Assembly (NCBI GenBank): GCA_015059845.1
Contig: SUZR01000002.1
Coordinates: forward strand, 124,001 to 188,000
Length of the DNA: 64,000 bases
Direction: 5' to 3'
From: Rikenellaceae bacterium
GTDB taxonomy: Bacteria; Bacteroidota; Bacteroidia; Bacteroidales; Rikenellaceae
This document shows positions 1 to 8,857 of the stretch, one piece after another. Each line of letters starts with the position of its first letter. Position 1 is the first letter of the stretch. The position numbers and the translations under genes were made by a program. The notes beneath the pieces were generated by a model. It did not search any database. It was not told the DNA's origin and saw nothing but the letters and a program-made list of their open reading frames with translations.

Positions 1-657
1 TCCATCCTTCAAAGTGAATCGGCGGTCAGCAATTTGCGCCAGCGACTCGGAGTGCGTAACGATAACGATTGTCGTACCCAGCTCCCTGTTTACTTGTTTT
101 ATCAACTCTGCCACCTGCGCCGAGTGCCCCTCATCGAGTTGACCCGTAGGCTCATCGGCCAGCAGCAGGTCGGGCTTGCGTACCAACGCGCGACACAATG
201 CCACACGGCTCGCCTCACCGCCCGACAGAGTATTAGGATACTGCTGCTTGAGTGATGAGATGTTGAGCATATCCATCAGTTGCTGGGCATAACTCTCCTG
301 CTCGGTGGTGGTTACACCCCCATCCGCAAGCAGAGGCAATAGGATATTCTCCCACGCGGTGTATTGCGGCATTAGGCGATGGTCCTGAAATAGAAATCCA
401 ATGCGTCTGTTACGCAATCCGCTGAGGTTTTCTGTCGTACCAATACGCTCGCCATCAAATAGATACTCGCCCTCGTCAGCGGGTAGCATTGTGCCGAGAA
501 TGGATAGCAATGTTGTCTTGCCTGAGCCAGACACGCCACATATCGAGATAACATCCCCGCGCTCCACCTCTAATTCTACGCCCCGCAAAACTGCTCGCTG
601 GCGGCTCTCGCCATCGCAGAATTTTTTTCGTATGTTGGTAAGTTTTATAAGAGTCAT
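1..657 (-). CDS. ABC transporter ATP-binding protein, LolD/MacB type (3' end outside window)
   Basis: The reverse strand reads open from an ATG at 657 to the left edge, so the C-terminus is missing. The product shows a complete ABC ATPase core: Walker A GVSGSGKTT near residue 40, Q-loop in FLFQDHRLMPQ, signature LSGGE, Walker B LLLADEPT and a switch His in VIVTH. Phrases such as GVSGSGKTTLLSILGT and ADEPTGQLD are typical of the LolD/MacB/FtsE group, which works with FtsX-like permeases on lipoproteins, lipids or small molecules; that group assignment is by family resemblance. It starts 10 nt after the stop of the propeller lipoprotein gene and is probably the distal part of the same operon. 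The permease is presumably beyond the edge. The substrate is unknown; a lipoprotein or lipid product of the operon is an attractive guess. Confidence 0.9.
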   Translation of the reverse strand, partial: MTLIKLTNIRKKFCDGESRQRAVLRGVELEVERGDVISICGVSGSGKTTLLSILGTMLPADEGEYLFDGERIGTTENLSGLRNRRIGFLFQDHRLMPQYTAWENILLPLLADGGVTTTEQESYAQQLMDMLNISSLKQQYPNTLSGGEASRVALCRALVRKPDLLLADEPTGQLDEGHSAQVAELIKQVNRELGTTIVIVTHSESLAQIADRRFTLKDG

Positions 658-667
658 ATCGCAATGT

Positions 668-1819
668 TTAATCTTCCTTTTCACCAAAGCAGAGCAGCGT
701 GCCCTTGGCCGTAAGCACATACAGACGCCCGCCTACAACGGCTGGTGAGGCTACAATCTGCTCACCTGCATCGTGTTCCCATCGTAGCTCGCCACTCGCA
801 GCATCCACGATGCTTACAACACCCGTTTTTGTGCAGATAACAACCTTATCGTCAGCCACAACAGGAGAACTCTCGCCTATGTTTCCTTTAAGCAGGTAGC
901 GCCATAACTCCTTGCCCGTTGTGCGGTCAATGGCAAAGAGATATTTGTCGCTCGACGTGATGTACAGCACGTCGGGCGTAACGGCCGGCACCGATACTAA
1001 CGCTCCGCTATTCTCCTCGGCCGCAAGGAGAGTGCGGTAGTCGTAGATTCTACCCTTGTCGGTGCGAATCTCGTATATGTTGCCTGAGTAGTCGCCAATG
1101 TAAATATTCTCCTCGGCAATAGCTGGCGAGGCGGGGATATATCCATTGAGTTGCAACGAGTCTGTCACCTCACCCTCCTGGCAATCCACAATGCGTAGCC
1201 ACGCATCGCAACCGCCAAAGATGGCGTGGCGCTTATGCGTAGCCACTGCGCCATTAATATAATATCCCGACTCGAATTTGCTTTGCAGCACGCCCGAACG
1301 AAGGTCAATGCAGTACATATAATTGTCGTAGCTACCCACAACCAGAGCCTTCTCGCGTCCGAAATCTACCACATTGGGTGAGGCCGAAATCTGCCCCTCG
1401 GTGCGATAGCACCACAGCGTATCACGCTTTGAGAGCGAGATGGCCGCCAAAGCTCCATCTATACGACCAATGTATAGCACTGAATCGTGCAGCATAGGTG
1501 TAGCCTCTACGGGCGTCTGCATATCATATTCAAATGCGGCATTGCCATCGCTGTCCACGCCACGGACCTTACCCTTCACATCACACCAGTAGGTTGTGCC
1601 ACCCATAATTACAGGCGAGGAAACGGTTCGTACGCCGCTTTTGTGGCTCCACAACAGTTTCATATTGTCGGGCAGTGTCTCGCGCGTATATCCGCTCAGC
1701 GAGTTATCGCCACGAAACAGTAGCCAATCCTCGCTGCCGCCCAAGATGTGTTGCTTGATAGCATCACACCCGACAATAGCACTCAGCGCAAATATTATTA
1801 TAAACAATCGTTTCATCAT
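668..1819 (-). CDS. PQQ-like beta-propeller lipoprotein
   Basis: The 383-residue product starts MMKRLFIII and has a lipoprotein signal with lipobox IVGC, so it should be lipid-anchored outside the cytoplasmic membrane. The rest is a series of PQQ/BamB-like blades: repeated patterns such as LLWSHKSG, TLWCYRTEG, ELWRYLLKG and LRWEHDAG, each followed by an SSPVV or ASPAV strand. The ATG at 1819 overlaps the stop of the upstream Fe-S gene as ATGA; the next ATG at 1816 is equally possible. An in-frame ATG at 1849 lies inside the upstream gene and would remove the signal peptide from the N-terminus. No CxxCH haem motif is present. The fold alone does not show that PQQ is bound; many relatives are non-enzymatic scaffolds. 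Confidence 0.88.
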   Translation of the reverse strand: MMKRLFIIIFALSAIVGCDAIKQHILGGSEDWLLFRGDNSLSGYTRETLPDNMKLLWSHKSGVRTVSSPVIMGGTTYWCDVKGKVRGVDSDGNAAFEYDMQTPVEATPMLHDSVLYIGRIDGALAAISLSKRDTLWCYRTEGQISASPNVVDFGREKALVVGSYDNYMYCIDLRSGVLQSKFESGYYINGAVATHKRHAIFGGCDAWLRIVDCQEGEVTDSLQLNGYIPASPAIAEENIYIGDYSGNIYEIRTDKGRIYDYRTLLAAEENSGALVSVPAVTPDVLYITSSDKYLFAIDRTTGKELWRYLLKGNIGESSPVVADDKVVICTKTGVVSIVDAASGELRWEHDAGEQIVASPAVVGGRLYVLTAKGTLLCFGEKED

Positions 1820-2781
1820 CGGACAATATATAGTGCGCCAGTAGGGCAAACCGAGGCAAGTTCCTCGTTGACGTTTGCGTAGTTTTGCTCGGGGATAACA
1901 ACCTGCATATCAAATCCTCGGCGCACGAATGTAAAACCATTTTCACTATTATACACGCACAATCCGCAACGTATGCACTTTGCAGGCTCGAAGCGCAGGC
2001 GTTCACCAACGGCAATGCAGAGCTTGAAGGGTTGCTTCGAGACCAATCCGTAGCGTGAACGCTTTATGCCATACTCCGTAGCATAGCGGCGCAGACGACA
2101 CTCCGCACGACCATCGCACGCGCAGTGCAGACATCGCGAGGGTGTGAGTCTATTTTCGCGCAGCTGCTCCTTCTCCTTATCCGAGAAGATACCTATGCGC
2201 GAGAAGAATATATCCTTCTCGGTGCGGGCGATTGACTCCTCGGCCTGCACATTTGGCAAATCCTTCATCTCGACTACCTCGCGGATTATTTCGCGTATCT
2301 TTACCGCGCCATCCACAGCACCGCGACGGCACGCCTTCTCGCAGGGGGCCTTGCAATTATCGCATCCAAGCTCCGCAGGAAATGTGCGGCGAATTATAGC
2401 TTTGGCCTGAGCGTAGTCGCCCTTATCGTAGGCCTTGAGCATTAGCTCCACATCCAAGTGGTGCGGACATACCAGCGTGCAAGGTGCTTCGCAGTCGGCT
2501 CGGTGGTCGCTGAGCAAAAGCTCCAGAGCCATCGTACGCTGACGTACGACATCATCCGAGCGGGTATCTATCTGCATACCTTCGGTAGGCTTTACCGAAC
2601 ACGAGGTAATCATTCGTCCCGTCGCCACATCCTTCACTGTGCAGACCATACAACCTGCGCGATGCTCTCGCCCCTCGGCATAGCACATCGAGGGAATCTG
2701 AATTCCGTTGCGGCGGGCGGCCTGAAGGATTGTTTCGCCCTCGATTATGGTTATCTCTTGATTATCAATGGTAATCTTCAT
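1816..2781 (-). CDS. NuoG/HydA N-terminal-like multi-cluster Fe-S protein without catalytic domain
   Basis: This 321-residue protein is built almost only of Fe-S domains. Residues 1-75 are a plant-type [2Fe-2S] domain (Cys33, 44, 47, 61). Next come His93-Cys97-Cys101-Cys105 and a segment like the GltD/dihydropyrimidine dehydrogenase Fe-S domain (CTLVCP, then Cys140, 143, 147, 151 in CDNCKAPCEKAC). Cys217, 220, 222 and 228 form another cluster of cysteines, and a last [4Fe-4S] motif has Cys269, 272, 275 and 312 (CIRCGLC ... CPTGAL). The order resembles the N-terminal half of NuoG or of NADH-linked [FeFe]-hydrogenase HydA/HndD, but the H-cluster or molybdopterin-like part is absent. It lies 2 nt downstream of the NuoEF-like gene, so it most likely takes electrons from that subunit and passes them on. 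The final acceptor is not evident. Confidence 0.88.
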   Translation of the reverse strand: MKITIDNQEITIIEGETILQAARRNGIQIPSMCYAEGREHRAGCMVCTVKDVATGRMITSCSVKPTEGMQIDTRSDDVVRQRTMALELLLSDHRADCEAPCTLVCPHHLDVELMLKAYDKGDYAQAKAIIRRTFPAELGCDNCKAPCEKACRRGAVDGAVKIREIIREVVEMKDLPNVQAEESIARTEKDIFFSRIGIFSDKEKEQLRENRLTPSRCLHCACDGRAECRLRRYATEYGIKRSRYGLVSKQPFKLCIAVGERLRFEPAKCIRCGLCVYNSENGFTFVRRGFDMQVVIPEQNYANVNEELASVCPTGALYIVR

Positions 2782-2783
2782 CG

Positions 2784-5186
2784 CTATCTACTTTTTAGGG
2801 GCATTTTACTTATGGCATTAAACTCGCACTCGGCAATACACAATCCGCACATCGTACACTTATCGGTGTCGATTGCGTGCTGCTCGTAGGGCGTATATTC
2901 GATGGCCTCTACGGGGCACACCTTGGCACAACGCGTACAACCGATGCACTTGTCCGTAACCACATACTTTACCATATCCTTGCACGTTCCCGTGCGGCAA
3001 TATCCACGCGCGTGCTCCTCATACTCCTCGCGGAAATATTTTAGAGTAGCCAATACAGGATTTGGGGCTGTACGACCCAAGCCACAGAGTGCCGACTCGC
3101 GCACCGCAAGAGCCAGTTGCTCCAGCTTATCTATATCATCGGCCTCGCCACGACCCGAACAGAGCTTATCCAGAATCTCCAGCATACGGCGTATTCCCAC
3201 ACGGCAGAAGGTACACTTTCCGCACGACTCCTCGCTGGTGAAGTTGAGAAAGTAACGCGCCACATCGACCATACAATCGCTCTGGCTCAGCACAACCATA
3301 CCGCCCGAGCCCATAATCGCTCCCAGGCGATTCAGCGCATCGAAATCAATCTCTGCATCGCACAGCTCGGCAGGAATACATCCGCCCGATGGGCCTCCAA
3401 TCTGCACCGCCTTCAGCTTCTCACCGCCCTCAACACCGCCACCAATCTCCTCGACAATCTGACGGATGGTAGTACCCATCGGCACCTCAATCAGGCCTCC
3501 GTGACGCACCTTGCCCGCCAAAGCAAAGACCTTTGTGCCACGACTATTCGTGGTGCCCACCTCGGCATATTTTTCGTAACCATATTTTATGATGTATGGT
3601 ATCTGGCTCAGCGTCTCCACATTGTTAATCAGCGTGGGTTTGCCAAACAGTCCCTGCTCGGCAGGGTATGGCGGACGCTGGCTGGGGAATCCGCGACGGC
3701 CCTCAATCGAGGCGATGAGAGCAGTCTCCTCGCCACATACAAATGCTCCTGCGCCCTTGAATATCTCTATCTCGAAACTGAAATCGCTACCCAAAATATT
3801 CTTACCCAGCAACCCCTGCTGACGGCACATATCCAGCGCGCGTGTTATGCGCACGATAGCCTGAGGATACTCGGCACGAATGTAGAATATTCCCTGCTTA
3901 GCACCGACAGCATAGGCGGCGATAAGCATACCCTCAATAACTCGCAACGGATACGACTCCAGCAGAATACGGTCCATAAAGGCTCCGGGGTCACCCTCAT
4001 CGCCATTGCAGATGACATATTTCTGCTCGCTTTGGGCACTCTTCACCACCTGCCACTTGCGACCCGTAGGGAATCCTCCACCGCCACGACCACGAATGCC
4101 GCTCTTCAGCACCTCGTCTATGATATTATCTCTATTCTTGCTCTCAAGTACCCTGCGCAGAGCCTCAAAACCGCCCGCTGCGCGATACTCGTCCAAATCC
4201 AACGGATTGATATGACCATAACCCTCGGTCGAGATACGCACCTGATGGTTAAGGAAGGTGTTAATCTCTCCCGTGCGCTCCTTTTCGGGCGTGTAGAGAA
4301 TATTATCCCACGTCTGGTCTGTGTGCAAAATATCTATCTGGTTGAGCAGCGTATTTTTCCACCGTTTGAAGATGCTTGCTGCGGGGAAGTGGTGCAGCAA
4401 AATCTCCTTAATCTCCTGCGGGCGCACATTCGGATAGCGGGTTAAGTTGCCGCACTTATCCACCACATCAATCATCGGCACCTGATTGCACGCACCCACA
4501 CACGAAATAGGCTTTATCTTTATGGCAATGCCCAACTCCTGTTGTGCCTTCATCACAGCCTTATAGACCTCGGCCGTACCACTCACCTGACAACAGTTCT
4601 CCATACCCAGACGCACCTCGCCAACATATTTATCCGCCTCCGCCTCATCGCTCGACGTCTGCGGATGCGACTTGAGGTACTCCTCGTGCTCTGCCAATAC
4701 GGCCTTCACCCTGCCCGGCTGTACGTGGCCGTAAATCTGGTCGTCAATCTGCACTACGGGAGCCAGCGCGCAACAACCCAGGCAGGCAATCTTCTCTACC
4801 GAGTAACGCCCATCGGCCGTAGTTACACTATCCTCGGCGATATCCAGCTCACGGCGGAAGGCATCATAGACCGTACTCGCCCCCTTCACGTGGCAGGCTG
4901 TGCCGATGCAGACCTTGATGGTATGCTTTCCATAGGGGATGAGCCTAAACTGCGAATAGAATGTAGCGACGCTCAGCAGCTCGGCACGTGTGATTTCCGT
5001 CCTCTCATATACTCGCTCTAGAGCATCCGAAGGAAGATACGAGAACTCCTCCTGCAAGGCCTGCAAGAGAGGAATCACATCGGCGCGCGCGCCACCCACA
5101 CGAGCGATGATAGCATCTACGCGGCTACAAAGCGCAGCGCGGTCGGCCTCAATATTTGATTTGCAATTTTCGCAAGCCATAATCAT
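2784..5186 (-). CDS. NuoE-NuoF fusion, NADH-oxidising flavoprotein with C-terminal 2x[4Fe-4S]
   Basis: The 800-residue product fuses three modules. The N-terminal quarter is a NuoE-like thioredoxin-fold [2Fe-2S] domain (VCIGTACH ... CLGCC). A second thioredoxin-like [2Fe-2S] domain follows (ENCCQVSG ... CVGACN). The NuoF core has the NADH/FMN glycine-rich motif GRGGGGFPTGRKW, NGDEGDPGAFMDR, GAGAFVCGEETAL and the [4Fe-4S] motif ESCGKCTFCRVG ... CGLG. The C-terminus has two ferredoxin clusters (CIGCTRCAKVCP and CTMCGLCIAEC). This layout is typical of HydB/HndC-type NAD(P)H modules of soluble hydrogenases and formate dehydrogenases. The ATG at 5186 overlaps the upstream stop (TAATG); an ATG at 5180 is also possible. 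Role: cytoplasmic NADH oxidation feeding the adjacent Fe-S protein. There is no hydrogenase subunit in the operon seen here. Confidence 0.93.
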   Translation of the reverse strand: MIMACENCKSNIEADRAALCSRVDAIIARVGGARADVIPLLQALQEEFSYLPSDALERVYERTEITRAELLSVATFYSQFRLIPYGKHTIKVCIGTACHVKGASTVYDAFRRELDIAEDSVTTADGRYSVEKIACLGCCALAPVVQIDDQIYGHVQPGRVKAVLAEHEEYLKSHPQTSSDEAEADKYVGEVRLGMENCCQVSGTAEVYKAVMKAQQELGIAIKIKPISCVGACNQVPMIDVVDKCGNLTRYPNVRPQEIKEILLHHFPAASIFKRWKNTLLNQIDILHTDQTWDNILYTPEKERTGEINTFLNHQVRISTEGYGHINPLDLDEYRAAGGFEALRRVLESKNRDNIIDEVLKSGIRGRGGGGFPTGRKWQVVKSAQSEQKYVICNGDEGDPGAFMDRILLESYPLRVIEGMLIAAYAVGAKQGIFYIRAEYPQAIVRITRALDMCRQQGLLGKNILGSDFSFEIEIFKGAGAFVCGEETALIASIEGRRGFPSQRPPYPAEQGLFGKPTLINNVETLSQIPYIIKYGYEKYAEVGTTNSRGTKVFALAGKVRHGGLIEVPMGTTIRQIVEEIGGGVEGGEKLKAVQIGGPSGGCIPAELCDAEIDFDALNRLGAIMGSGGMVVLSQSDCMVDVARYFLNFTSEESCGKCTFCRVGIRRMLEILDKLCSGRGEADDIDKLEQLALAVRESALCGLGRTAPNPVLATLKYFREEYEEHARGYCRTGTCKDMVKYVVTDKCIGCTRCAKVCPVEAIEYTPYEQHAIDTDKCTMCGLCIAECEFNAISKMPLKSR

Positions 5187-7009
5187 TAACTTTCTGTGAT
5201 ACAATAGAGGCTGTTGAGTGTCCTTACGATGATAGTATTATCCATAAATGCCGGTGTGGCGTAGGTCATCTCGCCCGTTGAGAAGGTGTTAATCATCGTC
5301 AGCTCGTCGTTGGCCGCAAGTACGCATACCTGACCATTTGTGCCGATGATATAAATCTTACCCTCAACGACCATCGGCGATGAGTATAGCTCCATATTCA
5401 GCTCCTTCTCGGCCTTCAACTCGCCCGTCTTGGCATCGAATGCGGCCAGCACGCCATAGGTCGTGGCGATATATACTCTGCCACCAGCCACCACGGGGCT
5501 TGCCACCTCGGGAAGGTAGTCTGCCGCCTCCCACAGCACCGAGCCATCGGCACCATTTATGGCCATCAGCTTGGCATACTCGTTGGCGGCATAGATTACG
5601 CCATCGGCACTACACGGGCTGGGGCACACCTCGCCACCCATACCGCCTACACTCCATAGCTGCTCACCCGTTGAGGGGTCGTAGGCTCGGACATCGGGAT
5701 TACCCATCAGGACAAGCTGCGCCTTACCACCGACGGTAGCAATGATGGGCGAACTCCAGCAAATCTTCGTGTCACGCTCCTTCTGCCAGCGTACGTTGCC
5801 CGTTGCGATGTCGAGCGATATAATTTTATGAATATTTTCGTTGTCGTACTGTACAAAAACAGAGCTGCCCCACACCAGGAGCGACGATACAAAACCATAC
5901 TGATTCTCCGGTACGCCCAAGTTCTTTGCCCACACGCGCTTGCCATCCATATCCGAGCAGATTATGTCGCCCGTAGCAAATATTGCGCATACATACTTTC
6001 CATCCGTGGCGGGTGTTGCGGCGGCATATCCCGTATTGCCTGCCACCTGCGGAGGTGTGGCGGGAGAGCCTGCAATGCCATCGGCTGCGAGAGTCCATAG
6101 CAGTTTTCCAGATGCGAGGTCGTGGCAATATAGCTCGCGGCCTGCCTCATCGCCACCCGTGTAGAATATCTTGTCGTTATGCACTACGGGAGATGAAAAA
6201 CCCTGCTTTGTGGTCAACGTTTCCAACCACTTTACCTTCTCTCCTGCGACCAAGTTCCACACTGTGGGGATATTGCGAGCCGAGGAGTGTCCGTTTGAGT
6301 TACGTCCTCTGAACATATGGTGATTCACACGCGCAGCAGCAGGTGCGGCGGGTGTTTCGACGGGCTTCGCCTCCTCTTTGACCTCAGCCTCAGGTTGCAC
6401 GGGTATGGAGGCTACGGTGGTAGTATCCTGCGTAGTGACCTCAGCCTCCTGCGTAGCGATAGACTCCTGCTCTTCAACCTTCTCGGGCGCAGGCTCCTCA
6501 GTGGGTGCGGCCTCGGCTATCAGCGTCTCCTCGGCAGGATTCTCCTCACCCTTAAACCACTGTGGATTGGATGCCGCAACAGCAATCAGAGCCACAACTG
6601 CGAGCGAGCCCACGATATAGTGGAGATACCTGCGCGACTTGCTCTGCATAAGCCAGTCGTCAACCGCATCAATCTCTTTGGGTGCAATATGCTTAACATC
6701 GGCATAGTATCCGCGTAGGCAGACAACAAACACCGCCGCCATTGCCAGCAACAGATATACACCCATCTTCTGGTGCTCCTCCTGCACGAAGTAGGCCTTG
6801 CGTGAGAGAAGGTCGAGCTGACGAATCTGAAGTTGCAGCGTTTCGTTCTCACCGTTGTTCTCGTTCAGGCTCTTGAGCGTCTCCATCACCTCAGTTTGCA
6901 GAGGTGTTATCTCGCGCACCTGAAAATAGTTGATAACAAGCATAAAGGCAACCACCAGCATAAATATGCCCGTTACGGCGGCTATCGCCTTGTAAATATC
7001 TTTTTTCAT
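5186..7009 (-). CDS. Membrane-anchored PQQ-like beta-propeller protein
   Basis: The 607-residue product has three predicted membrane helices (about residues 8-28, 84-103 and 130-148), with a coiled-coil-like stretch between the first two. A long Pro/Glu/Ala-rich linker (about 155-240) is followed by a PQQ-like propeller (about 240-607; KVKWLETL, KLLWTLAADG, NVRWQKERD, QLWSVGGMGG, VLWEAADYL). Three helices with the N-terminus inside place the propeller outside the cytoplasmic membrane. Blades carry the SSPVV/GSPAT strand pattern shared with the other propellers in the operon. No haem motif is seen. It sits between the NapH-like membrane ferredoxin gene and the NADH module gene, suggesting that it belongs to the same membrane complex; that is inference. 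Confidence 0.85.
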   Translation of the reverse strand: MKKDIYKAIAAVTGIFMLVVAFMLVINYFQVREITPLQTEVMETLKSLNENNGENETLQLQIRQLDLLSRKAYFVQEEHQKMGVYLLLAMAAVFVVCLRGYYADVKHIAPKEIDAVDDWLMQSKSRRYLHYIVGSLAVVALIAVAASNPQWFKGEENPAEETLIAEAAPTEEPAPEKVEEQESIATQEAEVTTQDTTTVASIPVQPEAEVKEEAKPVETPAAPAAARVNHHMFRGRNSNGHSSARNIPTVWNLVAGEKVKWLETLTTKQGFSSPVVHNDKIFYTGGDEAGRELYCHDLASGKLLWTLAADGIAGSPATPPQVAGNTGYAAATPATDGKYVCAIFATGDIICSDMDGKRVWAKNLGVPENQYGFVSSLLVWGSSVFVQYDNENIHKIISLDIATGNVRWQKERDTKICWSSPIIATVGGKAQLVLMGNPDVRAYDPSTGEQLWSVGGMGGEVCPSPCSADGVIYAANEYAKLMAINGADGSVLWEAADYLPEVASPVVAGGRVYIATTYGVLAAFDAKTGELKAEKELNMELYSSPMVVEGKIYIIGTNGQVCVLAANDELTMINTFSTGEMTYATPAFMDNTIIVRTLNSLYCITES

Positions 7010-7022
7010 AGGTATATATTTT

Positions 7023-8291
7023 CTAATTCAGCTTTGTGGCAACTCTGTTCTGCGGGCAATACTCGAAGCAACGGCCACACGCTACGCACGAGCTCTGGTC
7101 TATCTCGTATGTCTCGCGACGGCGCTTGATAGAGAATCGCATCAAGGCTATGGCCAGCACAAGGCCAATCATCGCCCCTGCCCACGTGGCATATTTGCGG
7201 TAGTCGGCAACGATTGCATCCTTTGTCGCCGTAAGCTCCTCCATCGTGCGGCCCTTCATATAGAATGCCTCCACCTCCAGCGGTATAATCTCGGGTGCAG
7301 CCTGCGCCTCATAAGCCGTAACCATATCATACAGTCGCACCTCCTTATGCGCGCGACTCAATCCCTCGGCCGAGGCCCGCATCATCAAAGCGCCCGACAC
7401 TACCAACAATGGCATCAGCAACATATATCCCAGCAATCGCTTCACACCCTCACGGCGCTCCTCCTGCGGAGTATTTGCGTAGGGAGCACGAATAGCATCT
7501 ACGGGGCACGAGTTGTGACACAGCTCGCAGTTTATACACTTCTTCTTTGTCAGTTCAACCTTCTTGACCGACACGGCCGAGAATAGGCTCAGCAGCGCAC
7601 CATAGGGACACAGGAATCGACAGAAGGGACGGCCCGTAAAGACCGAGATTACGAGTAGCAATATTCCAAATGCCAGCAGCTCAACATCTCCGCCCAGGCG
7701 AAAGATTCCGATAAATGGGTCGAACTGGCAAATCAAAAAACGGCTGCGTGTGGCGGCATATAGGATTGTCAGGATAAGGTATATCCAGGGGAATAACCCC
7801 AGCACCATCGTCACGGGCTTACTTATGCGGCCATTTTTGATATTCACCAACTCCTGCAATGCTCCAATAGGGCACACGCCAGCACAGAATACACGACCAA
7901 ACAGAAATGCAAACACAATCGGCAAAAGGAACAGCGCCAATACATTCCACGGTAGGCCGTAAGTGCCATCTACCAGCGCCAGCACAACATTCTGTATCGA
8001 GCCTACACTGCAAACACATCCGTTGCGCAGAAATCCGAAGTATAACACCGACACAACGCTTATCCAAATCATCGGTTTGCGTCGTTTCATTACCGCCCAC
8101 GTTGCCGACAAGAGCAGCGCCACCAGCATCACGATGTCGGCCACATCCCACACAATCTCGTTTGGTACGGCATATTGCAGGTTGGGATACTCGTAACCAG
8201 ACTCAAAATCGGGCTTTGGAAAGCGATTCTGAGCTGCGAGCGTAGCCGAGGCCACAACGCCCGAAACTATTGTAAAAATCCTCTTCATCAT
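7023..8291 (-). CDS. NapH/NosR-like membrane-bound polyferredoxin
   Basis: This 422-residue integral membrane protein has the paired CxxxCP motifs of NapH/NosR/RdxA-type proteins (FCAGVCPIGAL and FCRFLCPYGAL) between membrane helices. These are followed by a [4Fe-4S] motif CINCELCHNSCPVDAI and a C-terminal motif CVACGRCFEYCPQNR. Additional helices occur near residues 50-70, 85-105, 115-135, 155-175, 200-220, 285-305 and 370-390. Such proteins carry electrons across or along the membrane between a quinol or cytoplasmic donor and periplasmic redox partners. The ATG at 8291 shares a base with the stop of the exported ferredoxin gene (TAATG), a pairing that mirrors NapG-NapH. It is the best candidate for the trans-membrane step in this operon. 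Confidence 0.9.
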   Translation of the reverse strand: MMKRIFTIVSGVVASATLAAQNRFPKPDFESGYEYPNLQYAVPNEIVWDVADIVMLVALLLSATWAVMKRRKPMIWISVVSVLYFGFLRNGCVCSVGSIQNVVLALVDGTYGLPWNVLALFLLPIVFAFLFGRVFCAGVCPIGALQELVNIKNGRISKPVTMVLGLFPWIYLILTILYAATRSRFLICQFDPFIGIFRLGGDVELLAFGILLLVISVFTGRPFCRFLCPYGALLSLFSAVSVKKVELTKKKCINCELCHNSCPVDAIRAPYANTPQEERREGVKRLLGYMLLMPLLVVSGALMMRASAEGLSRAHKEVRLYDMVTAYEAQAAPEIIPLEVEAFYMKGRTMEELTATKDAIVADYRKYATWAGAMIGLVLAIALMRFSIKRRRETYEIDQSSCVACGRCFEYCPQNRVATKLN

Positions 8292-8854
8292 TACTCCTTA
8301 AGTTTGTATGCCGTAGCATAATCCACACGGCTGATAGCCTCCGATACGCACACCTGCGCAATCTGACACTCGTTGCAGTTGACGCACAAATCCTGCTTTA
8401 TCTGCAGGTAGAGTGAGCCATTACCAAACGATGTACAACCCTTCACGCATTTGCCGCAGCCGTTGCACAACTCCTCGTTGATGGTGTACTCGAAGTAGGG
8501 GTCTTCGATAAATTTGCGCTCGATAGCTCCCGTTGGGCACATCATATTCTCGGCCGCCGTATTCAGTTCCTTCACGTTTGAGCGGTAATAGCCACCACAC
8601 AAATCGCAATAGCCGCATACGCGGTTGGCGTGTATGCACTTTACGGCCGACACGGGCAGTATGCAATGTGTTTCACAACGACCGCACTGTGTACACTTCG
8701 CAGGGTCAATCTGCCAGAAAATATCTCCCTTGCCCGCCTTCGCACGACCAGCCAATGCAGCACCTACGGCCAGCACGCTACCGCCAGCTATAGCCGTGCC
8801 GCACATACGCAGAAACTCGCGTCGCTTGAGTGGACTATTTTTCTTCTCTTTCAT
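8291..8854 (-). CDS. Tat-exported four-cluster ferredoxin, NapG-like
   Basis: The 187-residue protein starts with a twin-arginine signal (KRREFLRMCG followed by an Ala/Gly-rich hydrophobic stretch ending near AGRAKAG), so it should be exported folded. The mature part has four ferredoxin-type cysteine sets: CTQCGRCETHC; CGYCDLCGGYY with the later CP of MMCPTGAIE; CNGCGKCVKGC; and CVNCNECQIAQVC. This matches the NapG/MauM group of periplasmic electron carriers. It overlaps the NapH-like gene by one base and follows the 341-residue propeller gene by 3 nt. It probably accepts electrons from, or donates electrons to, the membrane ferredoxin on the outer face of the membrane. Confidence 0.92.
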   Translation of the reverse strand: MKEKKNSPLKRREFLRMCGTAIAGGSVLAVGAALAGRAKAGKGDIFWQIDPAKCTQCGRCETHCILPVSAVKCIHANRVCGYCDLCGGYYRSNVKELNTAAENMMCPTGAIERKFIEDPYFEYTINEELCNGCGKCVKGCTSFGNGSLYLQIKQDLCVNCNECQIAQVCVSEAISRVDYATAYKLKE

Positions 8855-8857
8855 CTC

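Noticed and set aside
3117..4445. Long open frame (442 codons) on the plus strand inside the NADH module gene
   Set aside because: It lies opposite the well-supported NuoEF fusion and its translation has no recognisable motif; it is a shadow of biased codon use.
2784..5186. Respiratory complex I (nuo) operon
   Set aside because: Only NuoE/F/G-like parts occur, fused and rearranged as in soluble hydrogenase modules; no nuoA-D or nuoH-N genes are present here.
7501..7540. CxxCH haem-like motif in the NapH-like protein (CELCH)
   Set aside because: It is part of the ferredoxin motif CINCELCHNSCP, so a c-type haem site is not supported.
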